This document shows positions 32,551-42,772 of a DNA stretch of 64,000 nucleotides, in pieces. The notes under the pieces were generated by a model. The model worked only from the letters and a program-made list of their open reading frames with translations. It had not been told where the DNA came from and did not search any database. The translations under genes were made by a program, and so were the position numbers. Origin of the DNA: Isochrysis galbana (lineage: Eukaryota > Haptophyta > Isochrysidales > Isochrysidaceae); assembly GCA_018136815.1 (NCBI GenBank), contig CM030931.1, forward strand, positions 5,214,148 through 5,278,147, in the 5' to 3' direction. How positions within the stretch are numbered: position 1 is the first letter of the stretch; the number at the start of each line of letters is the position of its first letter.

Positions 32551-32996
32551 CTCCATCGCTGTGTAGGGGCGGGTGGGCATCGCGAACCTGCCGGCTGCCG
32601 TAGGTACTCCTCACAGCGCGGGAATCACCTCTCGCGGGAGATCAAGGGAAAAACTAGAGAAGTGAACCCCCGCGCGGCCGTCTCGCCTGTCGTAGAATCC
32701 TGTTTTTCTCGCTTTTACTCACTACTTCCACCAGAAAAAACCCGAGGTGAAACCCAAGTGAAACCCCTACGACAACCCTCTAATCGTCCACATAGTTTTT
32801 TTGTAAACGGACGTGGACCAGTGTTCACCAAGAGGTACGTGAGCAAGGGGTCCACCACTGTCCACGTTCACCAGAAAGATTTCGTGAACTGATACAAACG
32901 GGCGTGTACGTTGTACATAAACTGTACACAAATTGTGTATTTGTATATTATATATAGTAACTGGTAAACAAGTAAACACCGACACCGAACACCGCC

Positions 32997-33000
<4 letters not shown>

Positions 33001-33036
<36 letters not shown>
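33001..33036. repeat. CT microsatellite abutting an element terminus
   Basis: About 18 CT units end exactly where the palindromic terminus at 33037 begins. Confidence 0.95.
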
Positions 33037-33039
<3 letters not shown>

Positions 33040-33792
33040 TAAGTTTATACTTAGCTCGCCCATGGGGGGGCACGAGCCCCCCCCTCTCTCCACTCCTCCC
33101 CCGCCATGGGGGAGGAACCACCCATCCTCCTGGCACGCCTGATGGCTTGCCAGGAGGCCACTGCCCTGCTAACCCTCTCTCCCACTGACAGGCTCGCCTG
33201 ATTCGCCCATCCTGGCCCGGCGTGGCCAGCCCATTGCTCCAACCCCTCCTCCCCCCCTGTTCGACAGGCAGACAGGTGCAGCGTGGGGGCCCCTGAGGCT
33301 CAGGAGCGCCAGCGAGGGAGAGGCAGGGGAGGCCAGGGCCCAGCCCCAGCCTCCTCTGCCCCCTGAGCTGGCCTCCATGAGCCTCCAGGGTCGCCAATTT
33401 CGCCAATGGGCAGCTGCAGGCCTGCCGCAGGCGCGCCATCGCGCGTGCCGCAGGAGAGGGGGGAGAGAGCGCGGAGAAGGGGGTGGGCGGAGCGGAGCTC
33501 CGCCCACCGAAAAATAGGTAAGTCCCGCACCTGTTTACAGGATAAGTCGGGACTGAGGTCGCCGCCCACTCGGAGACACAGGAGGAAGAGAGGGAACAGA
33601 TCACCGGGGGGAGGCGCGGGCCACCGGACCATATCTAAGCCCTTCACCCCAATCCCCCTAGTAGTGCACGGGGGGAGCCGCCTGATGGCGGGGGGAGAAG
33701 GGCTGGGAGCGTGGGGGTGTAGAAAGTTTTCCTACGTGAGTAGAAAGTAGAGGGTCCACGGCTGCGTGCGCGGTGAGACTATTAAAAGGTTT

Positions 33793-34234
<442 letters not shown>

Positions 34235-34559
34235 CCACTCATGCTCCCCTGGCATGCTTGATGGCTTGCCAGGAGCCCACTGCCCTGCTGACCCACTCTC
34301 TCACTGGCAGGCTCGCCTGCCTCGCGCATCCTGGCCAGTCGTGGCCAGCCCATCGCTCCAACCCCCCCTCCCCCCCTGGTCGACAGGCAAACAGGTGCAG
34401 CGTGGGGGCCCCAGAGGCTCGGGAGCGCCAGCGAGGGAGAGACAGGGGAGGCCAGGGCCCAACCCCAGCCTCCTCTGCCCCCTGAGCTGGCCTCCAGGAG
34501 CCTCCAGGGGCCGCCAGAGGGCAGCTGGAGGCCTGCCGCAGGCGCGCAATCGCGCGTGC

Positions 34560-34659
34560 NNNNNNNNNNNNNNNNNNNNNNNNNNNNNNNNNNNNNNNNN
34601 NNNNNNNNNNNNNNNNNNNNNNNNNNNNNNNNNNNNNNNNNNNNNNNNNNNNNNNNNNN
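34560..34659. other. Assembly gap (100 N)
   Basis: Exactly 100 Ns inside a repeated element. Similar 100-N gaps lie at 9460-9559 and 59660-59759. Confidence 1.
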
Positions 34660-34690
34660 CCCCATGGACGAACCAAGTATAAACTTAATT

Positions 34691-35670
34691 GCCGAGCGAG
34701 CGTCATTCCGAGAGAGGAAGAGGGATGCGCCACGAAGGGAGGAGGGAGGGAGAGCTCCCCCCTTCCTTCCCCTTCCGGTACCGCCTCTGGGGAGGAGCGG
34801 GGGGAGCAGCGGGGAGCCCGGATGGGACAATAGGCTTCTAATAGGTTCTATTAAGAGGTCAAGAGGCCTACCAGACCGGTTATTACCTGTTAATAGGAAA
34901 TAGAAATAAGTAAAAAAACCTTTTAATATTTTCTCGCCTCGCGCGTGGCTATAGCTATTAGCTACCGCTATAATAGCCGCCACGCCCGGATCATCTCAGA
35001 TCCCTTCCTCTCCCTAGTAACTAGGCTCAGAAGTCAGAAGCCAATCAAATTCATATTATAAATCATACTGCATACTGATAAATCTGTTATATTTTAGTAA
35101 AATGAGTTTTATTTTGACCTGTTACGGACCTATATGCGACCCCTTAACACGTCCTCTCAATAGGAAGAGGCCCCTGAAACTGAAACCTGTTGATCTTGTA
35201 CCTGTTGTCCCACCCTCCTTCCGGTACCAAATGAAAGCAAAAGCCGCCTCTGCCTCTGTTGTAGAGCTGTGAGCACTGACAGGGTCACTGGCAGATGGGC
35301 TCAGCGCCACGCCCCCGGTCGGTCCACTGAAGGGAGGAGTTCCCCGGTCGGCGAGCCCGCCAGGATCGTCCCCCCCCGCCATACATGGAGCTGTAGAGGC
35401 TCTCCAAGGGGAGCAGGTGCCTCACGGCTCACGGCCCCGCTCGCGCCACCAGCCGCTCCGCAAAAAGCAAAAATATCGGAGGGGGCAATCCGTGCGCCTA
35501 CCACCTTAAGAGAACTGTTGTTAAACTCGGCCACAACACACAGACTTGAATAAGCCAAGACTTGAAGCTCAGAAAGTTGACGTCCGTTGCCAACACACGA
35601 AACCATGAACAGCCATAGCGAGGGGTTGCACAAGATGGAAGCTAGTTTGGGCGGCCATAGCCCTCACCCA
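34691..35670. other. Intergenic, repeat-rich
   Basis: Contains the second copy of the 210-bp dispersed repeat (35021-35230), preceded by AT-rich sequence with TTAATAGG-type repeats. The part 35230-35670 holds no supported gene. Confidence 0.5.
35021..35230 (+). repeat. ~210-bp dispersed repeat, copy 2
   Basis: Same orientation and block order as 2592-2806 (AAGTCAGAAG, TTTTATTTTGACCTGTT, CGGACCTAT, CCTGTTGAT, CCTGTTGTCCCA), with small insertions and deletions. Confidence 0.7.
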
Positions 35671-36561
35671 TTAATGGTGCTTTTCCGCTTGGACACTTGG
35701 TGCCCCCCACGCTCGACATCGCCACTGGAGATCTTCGTTTGAGAGCAGCCCAGAGACTGCGACCACAGCATCATCGCCGACATCGGCAACAGAATGCGAG
35801 GGGAAGCCGTCCACTATTGTAGCTTCACCATTTCTTTGATCAATTTTTCGACGCCGTTTCGTTGAGGTGGGCACAGTATGATGCACGCCTGACGCACCGT
35901 CGCCGACATCCGATATACGCGGACGCGCTAGCGCAGCGTCTCTGTCGCTGCTCACGGCAGCACCTCCTCGAGTAGCCGCACAACGCTCCAGCTGAACGCC
36001 AGGCGCTTTGCCTGGCGTCAGAGGTCTCGGGCATGCGCCCGCCATCATGAAGCACAATGGTTGGCAGCGCAGCTTTCGTGCGGCTCGCGCGATGAGCTGG
36101 AGATCTTCCACAGGAAGAGGTTGGAAGTGGCGGCGCCACATTAGCTCAAGAGCCCTAGGCTCACCTTTGAGGTTCTCATGTCGCCGGCAGAAGTCAAATA
36201 CCTGTTGCAGAGTGTTCACACACACAGATGGCAGCTTGACGCGCAGTCCACTATTCACCACGCCACTAGGCGCCGCCGCTGAGCCCGGTTGACGCGAGAC
36301 TCTTTGGAATGCTGCAATGGTGGAAGTCCCTTCACTCGCGTCGGTCGCCGCAGCAGTCAGCTCCGCTGCGAGGCGCGAGGTGTGCTCAGCCTCTCGCACA
36401 GCTGCCGCGAGGCCCTCGCAAAGCTCGAGCGCTCGCCCATCGGCGGCGATGACTCCGTCCGCGGCGACGAGCGTGATCTGACGGCGCGGCGTGCTGCGTG
36501 CACATTCACGCTTCCATTTCCCCGCGGGCACGCCGCCCTCACGCATGCAGAGGAAGCACAT
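35671..36561 (-). CDS. SKP1-like (BTB/POZ fold) protein
   Basis: Frame of 296 codons from ATG 36561. Early QITLVAADGVIAADGRALEL matches the first strand of SKP1 (ITLVSSDG...). After an Ala/Ser-rich insertion of about 60 residues, VKLPSVCVNTLQQVFDFCRR corresponds to the SKP1 'IPLPNV....L.KVIEYC..H' segment. WRRHFQPLPVEDLQLIARAA followed by RKLRCQPL matches the 'WD..F......L..LI.AANYL.I..L' helix. SKP1 links F-box proteins to cullin-1 in SCF ubiquitin ligases. The usual C-terminal WCFE F-box-binding end is not obvious. Instead there is a long polar tail with TKRRRKIDQRNGE, a possible nuclear signal. It may be a divergent SKP1/elongin-C relative. Confidence 0.65.
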   Translation of the reverse strand: MCFLCMREGGVPAGKWKRECARSTPRRQITLVAADGVIAADGRALELCEGLAAAVREAEHTSRLAAELTAAATDASEGTSTIAAFQRVSRQPGSAAAPSGVVNSGLRVKLPSVCVNTLQQVFDFCRRHENLKGEPRALELMWRRHFQPLPVEDLQLIARAARKLRCQPLCFMMAGACPRPLTPGKAPGVQLERCAATRGGAAVSSDRDAALARPRISDVGDGASGVHHTVPTSTKRRRKIDQRNGEATIVDGFPSHSVADVGDDAVVAVSGLLSNEDLQWRCRAWGAPSVQAEKHH

Positions 36562-37307
36562 GGCCACCGATCGCTAACACACCAGGGCGATGCCCAGAGA
36601 AGCCCCACACAGGGATACCTCTCTCTTTTGTCTGAAGAGGAAGGCGCCTATGTGGCTGGAAGATGGCGAGGGGCGACGTGCCGGCGGCGCGAGCGCGAGC
36701 GCTTCCTCTGCGGCCTCGGAAGGGGGGGGAGGGGGGGAGGGCGGGGTGGTTGTTCGGTCGACGAGAGCGGGCGAGCACACCGCCACCAAACCGCCGCTCG
36801 GCTGCCGAGAGCCAAGAGAGAGCTGCTGCGATCTATCAGATTCGTCCATCTATTCTTGTACTCTTCATCTCTCAAGAGGCGGCTGGAAGCACCTGTAAAT
36901 AAAGGATAAAGGTGCTTCGAGACCCGGTGAAGGCCCGATGCTCGTCCTCCTCCTTCTGGATGATTTGCATCAGGTAGCCGTTCTGCAAGTCCTTCTCAGG
37001 CTGAAGTTGTGATTCATCCGTAGAGTGGTGATTCAACTGTGACTGTGAGTTCGAAAATTTGCTTCGAAATTGTGCGAAGTCGCAAGTCGCAAGGCGAGGG
37101 CGAATTCGATTTGTGTGAATATGGAAAAACAATTTTTTTGAGGTTTAGTGAATGATTTTTTGTCGCAAGTAGCTTCGATTACCAGTTGAACTCGCGGCAT
37201 GCGGTGTTGGAGCGCTGCGAGCCTCAAACAACGATTTCGAACTTTTGTGGCTTTGCGAACTTGAGCGTCACTTGAGCGTCCGACATTTTTTTGCATTTAA
37301 AGTTAGA
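36562..37307. other. Intergenic region
   Basis: Upstream of the SKP1-like gene, then AT-rich sequence. A minus-strand stretch around 36930-37030 reads LQNGYLMQIIQKEEDEHRAF and could be a gene fragment, but no splice context supports a gene. Confidence 0.35.
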
Positions 37308-38259
37308 AAACTATTGTTATAGTTCGAACGATGGAGCGCGCGCCGACCGCTCCCACCTCCCAGCCCCCCGCCGCCACGACGCCCCACAGGGGCCGCCCCA
37401 AGCCGCCGGAGCCAAAGCGTTAGGGCCTGGTAAAGGTTTTGTGCCCGAACCCCCAAAGTTTCGTGCAAAAGTTTTGCAAAAGTTTTGCGGCAAAAAGTGT
37501 CAAAATTGCACGCGTCACGCGTCCCCCTCAAGGTATTTTTAGCAACTATTAGTAAACTGATAGGGTCATGGAGCGCGCGCCGCCTCCGCCTCCCTCTCCC
37601 TCCCCCGCTGCCGCGGCCCTCGCCGCGCTGGACGAACGTACTGATGGAGACACCGCTGTCGCCGAGGCGACCGCGCCAAGACGACCCAGTACTGCTACAT
37701 ACTGGTCTTCCCGACATTAAATGTTTCGCGATGTTTTGCGTATGTTTCGCGTTCGCGCCATTTACCCCCCGATGTTTCGCGAAAGTTTTTTCCCGCCGAA
37801 ACCCCCCAAAGTTTCGTAAAAAGTTTCGCGAAACCCTTACCAGGCCCTACAAAGCGCTCGCAGGCCGCCCCCTTGACTGACAGCGATGTTGACATGATCC
37901 TTCCGCCCTCGCCTCCCAAACAGCCCCAGAAGCAGGGAACAAGCAGAGTCCTGTTCCCTGCAGACCAGCAAAGCCAGGGCCTGGCCCTGCCGCCTGCCTC
38001 CACCGGACCGCCAACCCAGCAAGGACTCCCCATGGTGGGTGGCAGCACTGCTGCCACCCCCATGGAGGCAACTCCTACCACCAATGCACCCCTCGTGGGC
38101 GGGCCCCCGCCGCGGGCGCCCAACCAGTGCCCATGGACCATGGAGCAGTCGCAGGCGAAGCAACCGCGTTCACCAGCAGAGGCCGAGCAGGTGCGCGCGA
38201 CTCCCATCGCGCCGCACGGCCCGTGGCCCCGGCATCGCTAAAACTATAACAATAGTTTA
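37308..38259. mobile_element. Non-autonomous element with AAACTATTGTTATAGTT ends
   Basis: Left AAACTATTGTTATAGTT (37308-37324) with CGATGGAGCG close by. The right end (38242-38259) is its reverse complement and, read inward, is also followed by TTAGCGATG. Each end is an imperfect palindrome. The left part, from ATG 37331, matches 42208-42290 for about 80 bp. The right part matches the coding end EAEQVRATP.APHGPWPR of 5976-6920. It is split by the nested insertion at 37421-37849. Confidence 0.65.
37421..37849. mobile_element. Nested 429-bp hAT-type MITE
   Basis: Inverted ends TAGGGCCTGGTAA (37421-) and its complement TTACCAGGCCCTA (ending 37849), extending with one mismatch to GGTTT. Flanks CAAAGCGT (37413-37420) and CAAAGCGC (37850-37857) form an 8-bp target duplication with one difference. 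The uninterrupted homologous site is at 42288-42300 (GAAGCGCTCGC). The 8-bp duplication and TAGGG start are typical of hAT-derived MITEs. It has no coding capacity. Confidence 0.85.
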
Positions 38260-39072
38260 CCCCTCGTGCTCTACTTAGTTAGGGGCCCGGGTCATGTGGG
38301 TGTTTTGAGCTGGGCGGTGTGCACCTGTCCTCAGCGCGGTATGTTCGCACACCTTTGTCCTGTGCGGCCCGCTGAGTGACCTGTCTATCCTAGGTGCTTT
38401 GTGGATCCCCGTCGTTGTTATGTGCGCCGTATCCTTGTTCGTGTGCTGGTTGATGTCGGTCCCGTGCTCTTGTATTCGATTGGAGCGGAGTGACTTTCCG
38501 TTTTAGGCGAGCCTCTACGGCGAGGCCGAGCGCTTTCGCCACGAGGCTAAAGCTCTCGCTCATCTGCCCGCAGGAGCGTCGCGCCGACGCGCTCCATCGC
38601 AACCAACTATAAAGTTGGTTGACACATGTGCCACAGGATAAAATGCCAAAAGGTGGACCACCCCATCACACAAATCAACTCCGCCAACACTTCTATTCTG
38701 CTCCAAAACCTTGCCATATGTGCCATGCGTAAACGCTAGCCTGGAAAGAGCCCATAGCTGACAAAGCTTCGAAGAGTCGGCAAACCACCTACCACAAAAC
38801 GACACCGCGTTGGAGCAAACGCACGGAGCCCACGCAATCGATGGTGCGCGCAAGTCCATGCAGAGGAAGCGCCACAACCGCAACTGAAAAGCTGATGAGG
38901 CCCCTAACAGTGGCTCCATGCCACCTATTCAGCTTGATGCGCCACTACAAACCAGCCATTATGGACGTTCGTGCTGTCAAAAAGCTCGATTTGCAGGATG
39001 CACCTGACTGCCACGGCCGACATTGTGCCGTAGACTAAACACGATAAATCCACATGCACATCATTGCAGCTC
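38260..39072. other. Intergenic region with palindrome-ATGGAGCGCG start on minus strand
   Basis: At 38600-38621 lies CAACCAACT-ATAA-AGTTGGTTG, a near-perfect palindrome. Reading the minus strand it is followed by CGATGGAGCGCG (ATG at 38597), then a frame broken by an early stop. It is the same arrangement as at 5953, 37308 and 42181 but with an unrelated palindrome. The rest holds no supported gene. Confidence 0.5.
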
Positions 39073-40005
39073 CTAGCTCGCCTGTGGCACGGCGGCGGCA
39101 ATCCCCATTGCAATCGCGTTTCGTGCGATTTGCAACGCAAACATATCTGAAGTCGGCCCGCTAGCATCGACTGATCCCTCGGTTCCCACGGTAACTGCGT
39201 TGCTTAGCACCTCCGCCACCTCGCCTGCGGTGCTTGAGACGCTGGCTTCCGAAGTGCGCTGTGCCTCGGTCACCTGCGCGCTCAATCTCTCCGAGCCGCA
39301 CTCCGCGACTGGCTCCATGGTGAGCCTTGCGCCGATACTCTGGCCTAACATCCCCGAGCCATGGCTCTGCCCTAAGGCGTCACGGCCCGATCGATTCGGC
39401 TCGCGCTCGTTGCCCGCCGCGTCTTTACCAGTCTCTATCCACTTGAACTTGCGCGCCATCGTGGAGAAGTCGTCGCCGACGCGCAGCGGAGACTCCGGAG
39501 GCACTGCTCCATCCTCTCGCTTTGCCATCGCCGCACGTGTGGAGGGTGAGTCAGCGTAAGAGCGCGCCTTGTCGAATCGATGGAGCTGCTTGAGGGGTGC
39601 TCCAGTGGATGCAACGGCGCAGTGAGGGCACTCGAGGCCGCGAGGGATACACCGCGGCGCGATCACGCTCCCCTCGGCCGAGCCAAGCCCCGATGGCTGC
39701 AGGGTGAGGCTGCTGCTCCCCTCAACCTTCCTCGCATTGGAGTTGACGAAGTCTGCGTGGCATGTGGCGCAGATGTACGCCTCACAGCACGGCGTGGCCA
39801 GAATCTCCTTGAAGTACAACATGCACAGCGGGCAGAAGAACTTGTACTCTGCGGCCCTCGCGCCAATGGGAGTCTCTGCAAGACCCAGATCGCTTCTCTC
39901 GGCCGATGGTGGCCTTACGAAGAGAGAGGTAGAGGGAACGGGCGGCGCGGCGGCCACCTTGGCCGAGGCGGTGCGACTGGAGGCGCGAGAGACTCCGCAG
40001 CCCAT
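39073..40005 (-). CDS. RING-like zinc-binding protein with lipidated N-terminus
   Basis: ATG at 40005 (an upstream in-frame GTG is not used); 310 residues. The start MGCGVSRASS fits the N-myristoylation rule MGxxxS with Cys3 available for palmitoylation, predicting membrane attachment. Around residues 55-140, CPLC, CCEAYICATCHADF and later LECPHC give a C-C...C-C-H-like...C-C spacing that resembles a RING or U-box-like zinc finger interrupted by a Ser/Gly-rich loop. The remainder is polar and probably disordered, ending in a short Ala-rich helix. A ubiquitin-ligase role is likely from the finger but unproven. The gene is divergent to the one at 40721. Confidence 0.65.
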   Translation of the reverse strand: MGCGVSRASSRTASAKVAAAPPVPSTSLFVRPPSAERSDLGLAETPIGARAAEYKFFCPLCMLYFKEILATPCCEAYICATCHADFVNSNARKVEGSSSLTLQPSGLGSAEGSVIAPRCIPRGLECPHCAVASTGAPLKQLHRFDKARSYADSPSTRAAMAKREDGAVPPESPLRVGDDFSTMARKFKWIETGKDAAGNEREPNRSGRDALGQSHGSGMLGQSIGARLTMEPVAECGSERLSAQVTEAQRTSEASVSSTAGEVAEVLSNAVTVGTEGSVDASGPTSDMFALQIARNAIAMGIAAAVPQAS

Positions 40006-40069
40006 CGCGAGGCCGCCCGGCGGGCACACTGAGGCCACCAGAGGGGGAAGCAGGGGGACACCTCCGACT

Positions 40070-40108
<39 letters not shown>

Positions 40109-40720
40109 TCCCACTACTAAAGTACTACTTTCTGTGTCGGCATGTACTGACTGTGTGGTTGCTCTCTATTCTCTCATCGTTCTTCTCCTCTCTATGTGGT
40201 ATCCCTTTGCTTCTTCTTCTAGAGAGTAGAGTATTATTCCCGCCGGGAGCATTGTGGAAGAGTTCGGAGAGGGGAGACAAAGAAGAAGAAGCTCGATTTC
40301 AAACAGGGAGAGAGATAGGAGAGACAGAGACAGAGAGAGAAAGAGAGAGAGAGATAGGCGGCTGAGAGAGAGAGAGAGACCGAGAGAGAGACCGAGAGAG
40401 AGAGAGAAGAGAAAGTAAACAGAGAGAGTAGTTACACAACTCTCTGCCCGTTGCAGCCGGCGAGGCTCCCTCTCTCTCGCCCCCCAGCAGGCTGAAACGG
40501 CCGTCGCGCCCGCGGACCCCTTCCCCCTCCCCTTCTGCCCTCCTCCTCCTCCCTCGCCCCTTTCCCCCCTCGCCCCCTCGCCCCCAGTCCGCCACCTGCG
40601 TCCTCCGTTCTTTGCTTCCAACCTCGGCCTTTTACCCTCGCTCCTCCCACCCCGCCTCTCCCCCCTTCCCTTTTTCTCTCTCTCGTTCGGCGCCTCCCCA
40701 AGCCTTCGGCGGGAGAGATC
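40006..40720. promoter_or_regulatory. Divergent intergenic region with GA/CT tracts
   Basis: About 715 bp separate the RING-like (minus) and plus-strand genes. It holds a CT run at 40074-40107 and a long GAGA-type tract at 40309-40425, then a pyrimidine-rich stretch ending at the ATG 40721. These could be shared promoter elements. No specific site can be named. Confidence 0.4.
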
Positions 40721-41518
40721 ATGGCGATGTCGCAAGCCGCGCGGCTGCGAGAGGAGCAGCAGGCGCGAAAGCTGGCCAACCTGAAATCGTCCATCGGTTT
40801 CGCATCCTCCACCACAGGCGAATATCTCGCCACCTCGCAGAACCCGCTTGAGCAGCCCAAGCCGCGGCTGGCCGTCAGCCACACCCCACCAGCCAGGGTC
40901 CGCCTCGACCCCGCTTCCACGTTTGTGGCGGCGCGAAAGACGGGGCAGGATTGGAAGCCACAGATGTACCTCGGCGAGTCCGAGTATGTCAAATACAACC
41001 CGCATAAGGTTAACGTTAGCCTTGGCAACGAAATCGGCGCTGACGACCGGTTTCAGCCGCTCTCGCGCCAATTCGGCTCAAGCGTCAGTCTGCCGCAAGA
41101 GCCGCCGATCGACCTGCTCAACATGGACACCCGCTTCCCCCGCGACAAAACGCTTGATGGGAGCCATGCCGCTGCTCTCACTGAGCAGCATCTCCTGCCC
41201 GTCCACGACCCTTACTGGTCGAAAAATCGCGACGCAGCCAGATCGTACCAGTCGTACCGTATGATGCGCGATGACAAGCTCGCGCGGCGCGTGTCGCAGT
41301 TTCATCCGGAGGAGAAGTACCACCTCCCGCCAACGACACAGAACGAGTATGGGTGGGGCATCGTTGACAAGTACGACCAGGCTTGCGCTAAGTACACGCC
41401 AGGGGCGCTATGGGCTGGGCGCAAAGCGGGCGACATCAGCAAGTTCTCACAACGGATGCTCCTCGGTGCCCACCACCACCTTTCGGGGCCGATGACTCAA
41501 CCGGGCTTCTATCCGTGA
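40721..41518 (+). CDS. Possible ciliary protein
   Basis: Intronless, 265 codons, ATG in a good purine context (ATCATGG). Soluble, Tyr/Pro/Arg-rich, without membrane spans. Short motifs typical of axonemal microtubule inner proteins are visible: TTQNEYGWGIVDKYDQA, KYTPGALW, SYQSYRMMRDDKLARRVSQF and a C-terminal LSGPMTQPGFYP. The EYGW...Y pattern recalls CFAP144/FAM183-type proteins, but the match is weak and the length is greater than theirs. If correct, the organism has motile cilia. Downstream 41519-41800 holds nothing recognisable. Confidence 0.5.
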   Translation: MAMSQAARLREEQQARKLANLKSSIGFASSTTGEYLATSQNPLEQPKPRLAVSHTPPARVRLDPASTFVAARKTGQDWKPQMYLGESEYVKYNPHKVNVSLGNEIGADDRFQPLSRQFGSSVSLPQEPPIDLLNMDTRFPRDKTLDGSHAAALTEQHLLPVHDPYWSKNRDAARSYQSYRMMRDDKLARRVSQFHPEEKYHLPPTTQNEYGWGIVDKYDQACAKYTPGALWAGRKAGDISKFSQRMLLGAHHHLSGPMTQPGFYP

Positions 41519-41799
41519 TGCGACCACCACCGTAGCCGCATGCCACGGCTTGCCGCCGTGATAGGTTGCTGCCGGCGTTGTATGGATCCAAGTCATGGGC
41601 TCGCAACCGGTGATTGTGCGTCTTTACATACATGGATGATGTCCTGTGTTGGCCAACCACACGGTGATCGTGGACGCGCCATTTTTGGCGCATGGCTTTC
41701 TACCATCGATTCGTTCCCTGTTCGCATCCGTGTCGTGCTTTGTGTGTGGTGTATTTTTTAATTTTTAATTTTCTTACGAGAGTTAGTACTGTTATTGCT

Positions 41800-42010
41800 A
41801 TGGCAACATGCCTGAAGATTTTGGGCTAACACCTACTAAATCTAGGTTTCCCTACCCCTCCACCGACATCGCCTTCATCTCCCATCTCTCCACCTCCTCC
41901 CCTCCCCTCCTTAATTCCTTTCCCTTCGGTTTCCGGGGTCCGGACCAGCCGGTGCACTACCGTGGGCCTGGTTCAAAGTCACAGAGTGTGGGTTCCGGGC
42001 AATGCCATGA
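41800..42010 (+). repeat. SINE-like dispersed repeat, copy 2
   Basis: Plus-strand member: CCTGAAGATTTTGGGCTAAC, pyrimidine-rich middle, CGGTTTCCGGGGTCCGG, GGTGCACTACCGTGGGCCTG, GTTCAAAGTC. Compare 28491-28690 and 47830-48080. Confidence 0.65.
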
Positions 42011-42180
42011 CTTTTGTTTGTTTGGCTTTTGGGTTTGGGTGTCAAAAAATCTCATAGTACGTTTAGCAACCTACTTTTATAAGTGGGGGTCAATGGGGGC
42101 CTCGCGCCCCCCTCTCTCCATTGCGGACAGCACCCCCCGGGGTGGGGGTGGGCCCGTACGTTCAACCCTAGCCCCTGCAA

Positions 42181-42405
42181 AAACTATTGTGCTATAGTTT
42201 GCTAGCGATGGAGCGCGCGCCGACCGCTCCCACCTCCCAGCCCCCCGCCGCCACGACGCCCCAACAGGGCCGCCCCAAGCCGCCGGAGCCGAAGCGCTCG
42301 CAGGCCTCCGCACCGCCCGATCACGACGTCGAGATGGCGCCGCCTCCATCGCCTCCCGCGTACCATGCACACGCACACACACGCGTACACACACACACAC
42401 ACATG
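42181..42405 (+). mobile_element. Truncated palindrome-ATGGAGCGCG element
   Basis: AAACTAT-TGTGCT-ATAGTTT palindrome (42181-42200), then GCTAGCGATGGAGCGCGCGCC. The following ~80 bp match 37331-37412, and this copy keeps the uninterrupted site used by the MITE at 37421. The frame from 42208 is Pro/Ala-rich (MERAPTAPTSQPPAATTP) and runs into a CA microsatellite at 42366-42402. No right terminus is found. Confidence 0.6.
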
Positions 42406-42480
42406 CTGCCACCCTCCATAGGGAGTCCTTGGTTGGGTGGTGAAGCGAGGGAGTTGGGCGATAGTTTTTTGTTGACCGCC

Positions 42481-42650
42481 CTACTAGAAGGAACGAAACA
42501 ATTACCGGTAGTCTATCTAGGTCGCTAGGGACGAACCCTACCTACCTAGATGCTAGATGTGCCTGAGCTGCACCGTGTGGCCGCACGGCGAGGGACCTGG
42601 AGATAAGAGCCTGGAAATTCTATCATCTATCATCTAGGATGAACGCGACA
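42481..42650 (-). mobile_element. Solo LTR fragment of the gypsy element
   Basis: Matches 50320-50471 (shared blocks GAAGGAACGAAACAA, CGCTAGGGACGAACCCTACC, CACCGTGTGGCCGCACGGCG, AGAGCCTGGAAAT, CATCTAGGATGAA). It ends at GCGACA (42650), which read on the minus strand is the LTR start TGTCGC. Only the first ~170 bp of the LTR are present. Confidence 0.75.
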
Positions 42651-42772
42651 TGGAGACCCCGTACGCAACCGCGGATTCCACATGAATACACTCACAAAGG
42701 GAGAGAAACCACGGCAAACTAACCGCTACAGCTACAGCTACAACCTAAACGATCGCGAACACCGCTTGGCAC

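Larger units (their letters stand above)
31176..32780. mobile_element. 1.6-kb TIR element carrying a Myb/SANT gene
   Basis: Inverted ends of about 40 bp match nearly perfectly: the left starts GGGGTTGTCGTAGGGGTTTC (31176-) and the right (down from 32780) starts GAGGGTTGTCGTAGGGGTTT when read inward. TAATCG occurs on both outer flanks (31170-31175 and 32781-32786) and may be part of a target duplication. The cargo is one three-exon gene with a SANT-like start (31510-32550). A Myb/SANT accessory protein with terminal inverted repeats is the mark of PIF/Harbinger elements, but the DDE nuclease gene is absent and the exact target duplication is ambiguous. Confidence 0.75.

Noticed and set aside
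36872-37132. Minus-strand piece reading LQNGYLMQIIQKEEDEHRAF as an exon
   Set aside because: Looks protein-like but has no supported splice partners or start; left as a note in the intergenic entry.
41800-42010. A second tRNA gene at the GGTTCAAAGTC motif
   Set aside because: No acceptor stem or full cloverleaf can be drawn; it is part of the SINE-like repeat.
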